Shown here: in pieces, positions 25,867 through 32,848 of the stretch | Position numbering within the stretch: position 1 is the stretch's first letter | Layout: each line of letters opens with the position of its first letter | Made by a program: the position numbers and the translations under genes | Assembly: GCA_902475025.1 (NCBI GenBank) | Contig: CABRXX010000018.1 | Span: 1 to 46,026, forward strand | DNA length: 46,026 nt | Reading direction: 5' to 3' | Origin: Merdiplasma sp905207905 | Lineage (GTDB): Bacteria > Bacillota > Clostridia > Lachnospirales > Lachnospiraceae | Notes under the pieces: model-generated | Told to the model about the DNA's origin: nothing | Database searches by the model: none | The model's input: the letters and a program-made list of their open reading frames with translations, nothing else

Positions 25867-27165
25867 ATGAAGACGAAATCATTACTTTTGCTCACAGGTC
25901 TTACTGTGGCCTTTCTGGCAACAGGATGCGGCAATCAGCAATCTCAGACGCCAGATGCCACGGAAGCCTCCACAGAAAGCTCCACAGAAGTCTCCGCCCC
26001 CATCACCGGCCATCTGATTGAAGATGCCTCCAAGTATGTAACTCTGGGAACTTACATTGGCATGGACGTGGAAAAACCTGTCTATGAGGTGAGCGATGAG
26101 GAAATCGGATATGAAATAGAATACCGCTTATCAGAACATGCCGTTCCCCAGGAGGCAGAGCGAAATTCTGACCTTGGCGATACCATCACTGCCGACATTA
26201 CAGCCACCCTGGAAGGCGAAAGCGAAGCTGCCCTGGATGAGACCGATTACTCCATCACTCTGGGGGATTCAGAATTCGGCGAAAAGTTTGACCAGGAGCT
26301 GACCGGTGTAAAAAAGGGAGAAGAAAAATCCTTTACCTGTACTCTGGACGAGTCTGCCTGGTACGAAGAATGGATTGGAAAGACCGTGGACTTTACTGTG
26401 ACGGTAAAAAAAATAGAGGAAACCATCCGTCCGGAATACACAGAGGAATTTGTTCAGGACACCCTTGGATACGATTCCAAGGAAGACTTTGAACAATCTC
26501 TGAAGGAAAGCCTGGAAGCCAATTATCTGGAACAAAGCAGCCTGGAAACCAGAAACAATGCGCTGGCCGCAGCCATGGAGGCCAGTACCTTTAACGGATA
26601 TCCGGAGGATCTCTACCAGTCCAGCGCCCAGTTTGTAAAGGAACAATATGAATCCCAAGCGGAACTCTACGGCATGACCACAGATGAGTTATATGAAGCC
26701 TATGGGATGACGGATGAAGATCTGGAACTGGAAATTTTAGACGATGTGAATCTCCGTCTCTTTATCAGCGCTCTGTGTGCAAAGGAGAACCTTACCGTCA
26801 CGGAGGAAGAATACAATCGCTTTATTGAAGAACAGTACTCCCTTTACGGTTATGAAAGCACTGCCGACTTTGAGGAAACCCTTGGCCGAGATTACATCCT
26901 CTGGGCGCTCTATGAGCAGAAGGCCGGAGATTTCCTGGTAGAAAAGGCCAACCTCTTTGAAACTCCCATCAACTCCTATGAGGATCTTGGTTTCGAGGAC
27001 GAGGACATCGAAGAGGTGGAAGGACTGGAAGACGGCGAAGCGGTTGTAGAAGAAGTCTCGGAGGAAGACGTGGAAGAGGTCTCGGAAGAACTCCCCGCGG
27101 ATGATCAGGACGCTGTGACGGATCAGATGCCTGAGGAAGCCGTGAATGAGGATGGGGAAGCGTAA
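25867..27165 (+). CDS. Secreted trigger-factor-like lipoprotein (FKBP-type foldase)
   Basis: The 432-aa product starts with a lipoprotein signal ending LATGC (lipidated Cys21), then a Ser/Thr/Glu-rich linker. It resembles trigger factor without the ribosome-binding domain. The FKBP-like region spans about residues 85-195 (NSDLGDTITADI, ITLGDSEFGEKFD, GKTVDFTVTVKKIEE). The helical chaperone domain follows (RPEYTEEFVQDTLGYDS to about residue 365), then a very acidic tail. It probably acts as an extracytoplasmic folding factor on the outer membrane face. The ATG follows AGAGAGG. An upstream in-frame ATG at 25810 overlaps the promoter -10 and is rejected. It is a single gene. Confidence 0.85.
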   Translation: MKTKSLLLLTGLTVAFLATGCGNQQSQTPDATEASTESSTEVSAPITGHLIEDASKYVTLGTYIGMDVEKPVYEVSDEEIGYEIEYRLSEHAVPQEAERNSDLGDTITADITATLEGESEAALDETDYSITLGDSEFGEKFDQELTGVKKGEEKSFTCTLDESAWYEEWIGKTVDFTVTVKKIEETIRPEYTEEFVQDTLGYDSKEDFEQSLKESLEANYLEQSSLETRNNALAAAMEASTFNGYPEDLYQSSAQFVKEQYESQAELYGMTTDELYEAYGMTDEDLELEILDDVNLRLFISALCAKENLTVTEEEYNRFIEEQYSLYGYESTADFEETLGRDYILWALYEQKAGDFLVEKANLFETPINSYEDLGFEDEDIEEVEGLEDGEAVVEEVSEEDVEEVSEELPADDQDAVTDQMPEEAVNEDGEA

Positions 27166-27216
27166 AAGAAATGGCTAAAGAGTTGCAATTTGTTCCCTGG
27201 AATGGGGAATTTTGCC

Positions 27217-27245
27217 TTGACATATCCCAAATCAGGGTTTACAAT
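27217..27245 (+). promoter_or_regulatory. Strong sigma-A promoter of csp
   Basis: TTGACA (27217-27222), a 17-bp spacer and TACAAT (27240-27245). It produces a leader of about 137 nt before the csp ATG. Long leaders are typical of cold-shock genes, where they control mRNA stability and translation. Confidence 0.8.
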
Positions 27246-27388
27246 CAAGGGGCAATTAAAGATTGGCGGTCATAAAGATATCATCCAGCTTATTGATTAT
27301 GAAATCAGCGCCTTATAGTCTTCACAGCTGATGAGTTTTTATCACCAAGATCGAATATTTTTCATAATCTATAATGGAGGTACCCGTC

Positions 27389-27589
27389 ATGAACAAAGGT
27401 ACAGTTAAGTGGTTCAACGCAGAAAAAGGCTATGGTTTCATCACCGGTGAGGATGGAGCAGATGTATTCGTACATTTCTCCGCTATCCAGGGCGAAGGTT
27501 TCAAGACTCTGGAAGAAGGCCAGGCTGTTACTTACGATTTAACTGAAGGTGCTCGCGGAATGCAGGCAGCTAATGTAGTTAAGTGCTAA
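27389..27589 (+). CDS. Cold-shock protein, CspA family
   Basis: This 66-aa single cold-shock domain binds single-stranded RNA and DNA and melts mRNA structure. The start is MNKGTVKWFNAEKGYGFI, with RNP1 (KGYGFI) and RNP2 (VFVHFSAI). The ATG at 27389 lies eight bases after GGAGG; the in-frame start 15 bp earlier overlaps that site. The gene has a strong promoter, a long leader and its own terminator. Confidence 0.96.
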   Translation: MNKGTVKWFNAEKGYGFITGEDGADVFVHFSAIQGEGFKTLEEGQAVTYDLTEGARGMQAANVVKC

Positions 27590-27609
27590 TAGACCATGAA
27601 TTACCAAAA

Positions 27610-27643
27610 AGAGACTGCCGCAAATGCGACGGTCTCTTTTTTT
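27610..27643 (+). terminator. Terminator between convergent csp and nrdD
   Basis: AGAGACTGCCGCA pairs with TGCGACGGTCTCT (one C-A mismatch) and is followed by seven T residues. The A-run on the other side lets it also work leftward, for nrdD. Confidence 0.85.
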
Positions 27644-27753
27644 GTTCTTTTCTTATATGTTGGAACCCTCTGCTCCCCTATTATAACTGCGTTCTGACTG
27701 TTTTGCGTCTGAAAAACTCACACCAAATACGGCAGGGGATGCTGCGAAACAGC

Positions 27754-30126
27754 TTATTTCCTGCTCCTGGCATCCACATACCGCTTAATATTGGAGGCGT
27801 TAACGTACTTCTTGGCCTCCTCCCCGCTTACCACCACCAGAGTGGGCGCCTGCATTACGCCGTACCTTGCTACCAGCTCCTGGTTCTCCTCTGCGTCAAT
27901 CAGGGTGTACTCCTCCTCTGCCAGCATCTGCTTTGCAATTCTGCAGTTGGGGCAGGTCTTTGTGGTAAACAGATATTTGACTGTTTCCTTAGGCTGGATC
28001 TTCACATCCTCCTCGCTCACTGTCACCACAGAGGTCTGTACCTTCTTGAGACAGGAATTTTCCGGTTCATAGAGCTTTCTGTTTTCGTATTCCTGGAGCT
28101 TGCCGTCATTCCAGTTCTGTACCGGCCGGTAATATCCTGTGATCCGGCTGTAAACCTCCGCAGGCTTGCCGCACTTGGGGCAGGTAAAATGCTCGCCCTG
28201 GATGTAACCGTGCTCCTGACAGACAGAGTAGGTGGGAGACATGGTGTAGTAGGGCAGCTTGTAATTCTCCGCTATGGTGCGTACCAGGTTTGCCGCTGCC
28301 TTCCAGTCCGGAAGCTTCTCTCCCAGGAATGCGTGGAACACCGTTCCGGAGGTGTAGAGTGTCTGCAGCTCGTCCTGAATATCCAGGGCGTCAAAAATAT
28401 CTGCTGTGTAATCCACCGGAAGATGGGAGCTGTTGGTGTAATAGGGGGTATCCCCCGGCTTTCCGGCGGTCTTGATATCCGGATAATGAGCCACATCATG
28501 CTTTGCCAGACGATAGGTGGTAGACTCTGCCGGAGTAGCCTCCAGATTGTACAGATCTCCGTATTTCTCCTGGTAAATCACCAAACGGTTTCTCATGTGA
28601 TTCAGCACATCCTTGGCAAAGTCCTGGGTCTCTTTATGGGTAAGATCCTGGCCCAGCCATTTGGCATTTAATCCCACCTCGTTCATGCCGATAAGGCCGA
28701 TGGTGGAAAAATGATTGTCAAAGCTGCCCAGATACCGTTTCGTGTAGGGATACAGACCCTCTTCCAAAAGCTTGGAGATCACGTTTCGCTTCACTTTCAA
28801 AGATCTGGCGGAAATATCCATCAGATGATCCAGCCGTTTGTAAAATTCTTCCGGTGTCTCGGATAAATAGGCAATTCTGGGCAAATTGATGGTCACTACC
28901 CCCACGCTTCCGGTGCTCTCTCCTGAACCGAAGAACCCACCGGTCTTTCTTCTTAACTCCCGCAGATCCAGACGGAGACGGCAGCACATGCTGCGCACAT
29001 CGCTAGGTTCCATATCACTGTTAATATAATTGGAAAAATACGGTGTACCGTATTTGGCCGTCATCTCGAAGAGCAAACGGTTATTCAGGGTATCTGACCA
29101 GTCAAAATCTCTGGTGATAGAGTAGGTGGGAATGGGATACTGGAAGCCTCTTCCGTTGGCGTCTCCCTCAATCATGGTCTCAATAAAGGCCCGATTCACC
29201 ATATCCATCTCTTTTTTGCAGTCCTTATAACAGAAATCCATCTCCTTGCCCCCAACGATAGCAGGAAGCTCTGCCAGATCGGCAGGAACAGTCCAGTCCA
29301 GGGTAATATTGGAGAAAGGAGCCTGAGTTCCCCAACGGCTGGGCGTATTGACTCCATAGATAAAGGACTCGATGCATTTTTTCACCTCAGGGTAAGTGAG
29401 ATGGTCTGCCTTCACAAAAGGCGCCAGATAAGTGTCAAAGGAAGAGAATGCCTGAGCCCCTGCCCATTCATTCTGCATGATGCCAAGAAAATTCACCATC
29501 TGGTTGCACAGCACGGACAGATGCTTGGCCGGCGCTGAGGTAATCTTCCCCTTAATGCCTCCCAGGCCCTCCAGAATCAGCTGCTTTAAAGACCATCCTG
29601 CGCAGTATCCTGTGAGCATGGACAGATCATGGATATGAATATCTGCATTTCTGTGAGCGTCTGCCACCTCCTGATCGTAGATCTCAGACAGCCAGTAATT
29701 GGCAGTGACTGCGCCGGAATTGCTTAAGATCAGTCCTCCCACCGAGTAGGTCACTGTGGAATTTTCCTTTACCCGCCAATCCTCCACCTTCACATAGCTG
29801 TTCACAATCTCCTTGTAATCCAGAATCGTAGATTTCATGTTGCGAATCTTTTCTCTCTGCTTCCGGTACAAGATATAGGCCTTGGCCACCTCTGCATAGC
29901 CTGCCTGCACAAGAACGTGCTCTGCACTGTCCTGAATACTCTCCACATCCACCAGTCCGTTTTTTATCTTCGGCTGAACATCTGCCGTTACTCTCAGGCT
30001 CAGCAGATTGGTAATATCTTCCGTATACTCCATATGGGTAGCGTCAAATGCCTTGGCAATGGCGTCCCCAATCTTATTTAAATGAAACTCTGCGATCTGA
30101 CCGTCGCGCTTTACAACCTGAAACAT
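27754..30126 (-). CDS. nrdD: Anaerobic ribonucleotide reductase NrdD with C-terminal redoxin domain
   Basis: Class III glycyl-radical enzyme reducing ribonucleotides without oxygen. The ~790-aa protein has an N-terminal ATP-cone (residues 3-95), the SMCCRLRLD active-site cysteines near 380, a cysteine zinc site (VCQEHG, CPKCGKP), and the glycyl-radical motif YSRITGYYRPVQNWNDGK near 665. A further ~75 residues form a thioredoxin-fold domain (YLFTTKTCPNC near 725, then QAPTLVV), which suggests a built-in electron donor instead of formate. The ATG at 30126 is preferred because GAGGAGG is six bases upstream; another ATG directly abuts that site. No nrdG activase gene is adjacent, so it must be elsewhere. 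Confidence 0.94.
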   Translation of the reverse strand: MFQVVKRDGQIAEFHLNKIGDAIAKAFDATHMEYTEDITNLLSLRVTADVQPKIKNGLVDVESIQDSAEHVLVQAGYAEVAKAYILYRKQREKIRNMKSTILDYKEIVNSYVKVEDWRVKENSTVTYSVGGLILSNSGAVTANYWLSEIYDQEVADAHRNADIHIHDLSMLTGYCAGWSLKQLILEGLGGIKGKITSAPAKHLSVLCNQMVNFLGIMQNEWAGAQAFSSFDTYLAPFVKADHLTYPEVKKCIESFIYGVNTPSRWGTQAPFSNITLDWTVPADLAELPAIVGGKEMDFCYKDCKKEMDMVNRAFIETMIEGDANGRGFQYPIPTYSITRDFDWSDTLNNRLLFEMTAKYGTPYFSNYINSDMEPSDVRSMCCRLRLDLRELRRKTGGFFGSGESTGSVGVVTINLPRIAYLSETPEEFYKRLDHLMDISARSLKVKRNVISKLLEEGLYPYTKRYLGSFDNHFSTIGLIGMNEVGLNAKWLGQDLTHKETQDFAKDVLNHMRNRLVIYQEKYGDLYNLEATPAESTTYRLAKHDVAHYPDIKTAGKPGDTPYYTNSSHLPVDYTADIFDALDIQDELQTLYTSGTVFHAFLGEKLPDWKAAANLVRTIAENYKLPYYTMSPTYSVCQEHGYIQGEHFTCPKCGKPAEVYSRITGYYRPVQNWNDGKLQEYENRKLYEPENSCLKKVQTSVVTVSEEDVKIQPKETVKYLFTTKTCPNCRIAKQMLAEEEYTLIDAEENQELVARYGVMQAPTLVVVSGEEAKKYVNASNIKRYVDARSRK

Positions 30127-30174
30127 GTCCATCCTCCTCGCATAACTGCACCCATTTTTCCATGTGCAAAGTCT

Positions 30175-30203
30175 ATTCTAACAAAGAGCTTCCGGGAAGT
30201 CAA
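30175..30203 (-). promoter_or_regulatory. Promoter of nrdD
   Basis: Minus-strand TTGACT (30203-30198), a 17-bp spacer and TAGAAT (30180-30175), about 45 nt before the start codon. Confidence 0.7.
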
Positions 30204-30210
30204 TATAAAA

Positions 30211-30258
30211 ATACTATATCTATGATATCCAAAAAACTTCGAATACAAGATATAGTAT
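30211..30258 (-). promoter_or_regulatory. Two NrdR-box-like operators before nrdD
   Basis: The 16-mers at 30211-30226 (ATACTATATCTATGAT) and 30243-30258 (ATACAAGATATAGTAT) match the NrdR box acaCwAtATaTwGtgt at about 11 and 13 positions. They begin exactly 32 bp apart, the helical spacing usual for tandem NrdR boxes. They also form a 13-bp perfect inverted repeat (30209-30221 and 30248-30260). They lie just upstream of the -35, so repression by NrdR with ATP/dATP is inferred. Confidence 0.7.
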
Positions 30259-30306
30259 TTCAACATGAATAAGTATCCGTTTTTATTTCTGCTGCAGGGC
30301 GGACTT

Positions 30307-31557
30307 TTACAGCCCGCCATACACCTCTTTCGGCACAAGAGCCTTTACATAGATCCCTTCCTCCCGGTATTCCTCTTCCAGAAGCTGACCGTATTTGCGG
30401 ATCACCTGAAGCTTTCCGGCTTCTGTATAATTATAAATCCGCTCTATTAAAATCTGATTCTCTGTGAGGATCTTTTCCAGCAGACGCTTCAGCTCTTCCA
30501 GCCCTTCTCCGGTGCGGGCGGAAATGTACCTGGTATGATCCGCCTTCCGATCCTTGAGTACTGTTTTCTCCGGCAGCCGATCCTGTTTGTTAAACAGGGT
30601 GATTACCGTCTTATTCTTTACCTCCAGCTGCTCCAGGGTATCGTACACTACATGCATCTGCTTTTCCAGATGAGGATTGGAGGCATCCACCACATGGAGT
30701 ATGATATCCGCATACCGGGCCTCCTCCAGGGTACTGCGAAAAGCTTCTATGAGATGATGAGGCAGCTTTCTGATAAACCCTACCGTATCTGTGAGAAGCA
30801 CCTGGCCGCCCCCCTCCAGCTCCAACATCCGGGTGGTAGGATCCAGGGTGGCAAACAGCTGATCCTCCTCCAGCACGCCCGCCTCAGTCAGGGTGTTTAA
30901 CAGCGTAGACTTTCCCGCATTGGTATAGCCTACAATGGCTGCCACCGGGATCCGGCTTTTTTTTCTCCGCTCCCGAATCAGTTCCCGGTGCCGCTTTACC
31001 TCCTCTAACTCCCGGCGAAGCTGAGCAATCCTGGCTTTTACCAGACGCCGGTCCATCTCCAGCTTCTTTTCTCCCGGCCCTCTGGTTCCGATGCCTCCGC
31101 CCAGACGGGATAAAGATTTTCCAAGACCTGCCAGCCTGGCCAGACGATACTGGAGCTGGGCCAGTTCCACCTGAATCTTTCCCTCACTGGTAATGGCTCT
31201 GGAAGCAAAAATATCCAAAATCAAAAGGGTTCTGTCCATCACCTTGCACTCCAGCTCCTGCTCCAGATTCCGCAGCTGAGCCGGAGACAGCTCATCATCG
31301 CAGATAATCCCCGTGGCATCCCGTTCTGCCATCAGTTCCTTCAGCTCCTGAATCTTTCCGCTGCCCACATAGGTTCCCGGGTGAATACTCTCCCGGTTCT
31401 GTATCACCTTTCCCACAGATGCAGCTCCCGCAGTTTTGGCCAACTCCTCCAGCTCGTCCAGGGATTCTTCCGCCTCCCGCTCATCTGCTGTGGCAACTCC
31501 CACCAGAATCACCTGCTCCTGTATTGTCTCAATCTCATGCAGTTTCGTTTTTTCCAC
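30307..31557 (-). CDS. hflX: Ribosome-associated GTPase HflX
   Basis: HflX is a GTPase that binds the 50S subunit and splits or rescues stalled ribosomes. The 416-aa protein has the N-terminal HflX domain (HPGTYVGSGKIQELKEL), the glycine-rich linker GGGIGTRGPGEKKLE, and the G domain with GYTNAGKST, DTVGF and NKQD. The GTG at 31557 is chosen because GGGAG stands nine bases upstream. A TTG ten codons earlier has only a weak site. It lies downstream of a TPR lipoprotein gene with no obvious link. Confidence 0.92.
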   Translation of the reverse strand: MEKTKLHEIETIQEQVILVGVATADEREAEESLDELEELAKTAGAASVGKVIQNRESIHPGTYVGSGKIQELKELMAERDATGIICDDELSPAQLRNLEQELECKVMDRTLLILDIFASRAITSEGKIQVELAQLQYRLARLAGLGKSLSRLGGGIGTRGPGEKKLEMDRRLVKARIAQLRRELEEVKRHRELIRERRKKSRIPVAAIVGYTNAGKSTLLNTLTEAGVLEEDQLFATLDPTTRMLELEGGGQVLLTDTVGFIRKLPHHLIEAFRSTLEEARYADIILHVVDASNPHLEKQMHVVYDTLEQLEVKNKTVITLFNKQDRLPEKTVLKDRKADHTRYISARTGEGLEELKRLLEKILTENQILIERIYNYTEAGKLQVIRKYGQLLEEEYREEGIYVKALVPKEVYGGL

Positions 31558-31676
31558 TCTGTTGTTCTCCCATTCTTTTTCTGACAAGGCAACCTATTCG
31601 GTCTCCCTGTTTCCTGCTGTTTTTCTTCCTGAATCCAATCTTCGCTCAGCCAAAACCGCAGATATTTCCCGCACCT

Positions 31677-31716
31677 TGTGGATAAATCAACTGGCTCTCC
31701 TCTACCTTGTGGATAA
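31677..31716. promoter_or_regulatory. Two perfect DnaA boxes
   Basis: TTATCCACA occurs twice on the minus strand (31685-31677 and 31716-31708), 31 bp apart and in the same orientation, within identical 14-bp repeats. One copy lies in the end of the lipoprotein gene, the other just after its stop. The window does not look like an origin (no dnaA or dnaN). Confidence 0.55.
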
Positions 31717-32757
31717 AAACGCCAGCTCCTTTCGCCCCGCCTCATCGGTGGGATACAAAGCAGCGTAACTCTCCGCCTTTTCCTTTGCAGCGTCAAAATC
31801 CAACATCCGCTCATAGACTACGATCTCATTAAACAAAAGCTCCTGCTTCCCCTGCTCTTCCTCCATAGCCAGCCCCTGCTGAATGTAGGCCAGAGCCTGA
31901 TCATATTCCTCTTCCGCCATACTGCAAAGCGCCAGGCCGTTACACACCTGCGGGCTATCCCCGTACTCCTGCTTTATGGTCTCATAGGCAGACAGCGCGT
32001 GGGCATAATCCTCTTTTGCCAGGTACACCCTGGCCGCAAGATACAGGGCTGGGGGATATTTCTCCTCAACCGGAACAATCAGCGCGCTCTGCACCTGGTC
32101 ATACTGTTCCAGATTATAATAAATCTGGCCGATGCAATAGTAATCCTCTGCACTTTCCGGCGGAATGCTCAATGCAGTCTGAAGATATTCATCTCCCACT
32201 GCCGACAGGTTCTGGGCCCGATAGCTCTCATAGATATTCAGATACAGATTATAATCCTGGGGTGCCGCCTTTACCGCCAGATCAAAGTTCTCTCTGGCCC
32301 GCTCCTCATAGCCAAGATTCAGACAGCTGGCCCCCATCAGATAATAGCCCTCTGCCAGCGCCTCCTCCTCCTTCAAAAGCTCCTCACAGGTGGTGATGGT
32401 GTTCTCATAATCCTTCATCCGGAACTGGGCAGAAGCCTTATAGAGCAGGATATCTTTGACCGTTTCCGGCATCTTGCTGTCTGTATATTCCAAAGCAAGA
32501 TCAAAGGCCTCTACAGCCTCCTCATACCTGGCCAGCCCCATATAAGCCATCCCCTGGCCCCGGTAGGCCGGTACCGCATCCTCTCCCCCTGTGAGCGCCT
32601 GATCAAAAAGAGACGCTGCACCTGCATAATCCAGATTTTCAATGGCTTCCATTCCCTGTCTGGTAAAATCACCGCCGGTCGCTTTTCCCACACAGCCGGT
32701 AAGCCCCGCTGCAAGGCACACACTCATTAACAGTATACCTGTCCATTTTTTTTTCAT
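31702..32757 (-). CDS. TPR-repeat lipoprotein
   Basis: The 351-aa product has a lipoprotein signal (LAAGLTGC, Cys22) and then about eight tetratricopeptide repeats across the rest. Examples are AYRGQGMAYMGLARYEEAVEAFDLALEY, EGYYLMGASCLNLGYEERARENFDLAVKAAPQ and YYCIGQIYYNLEQYD. It is likely a membrane-tethered scaffold on the outer face; the partner is unknown. The ATG at 32757 lies nine bases after AAGGAAA. The gene sits between feoAB (91 bp upstream) and hflX without evident functional connection. Confidence 0.85.
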   Translation of the reverse strand: MKKKWTGILLMSVCLAAGLTGCVGKATGGDFTRQGMEAIENLDYAGAASLFDQALTGGEDAVPAYRGQGMAYMGLARYEEAVEAFDLALEYTDSKMPETVKDILLYKASAQFRMKDYENTITTCEELLKEEEALAEGYYLMGASCLNLGYEERARENFDLAVKAAPQDYNLYLNIYESYRAQNLSAVGDEYLQTALSIPPESAEDYYCIGQIYYNLEQYDQVQSALIVPVEEKYPPALYLAARVYLAKEDYAHALSAYETIKQEYGDSPQVCNGLALCSMAEEEYDQALAYIQQGLAMEEEQGKQELLFNEIVVYERMLDFDAAKEKAESYAALYPTDEAGRKELAFLSTR

Positions 32758-32848
32758 ACACAATTTCCTTCTGTCTTCTCTTCAGGTTTTCACGCCCGTT
32801 TCTTTCTGTCTCCTTAAAATTGCCAAAACACATTCCGACAGCGGAAAG

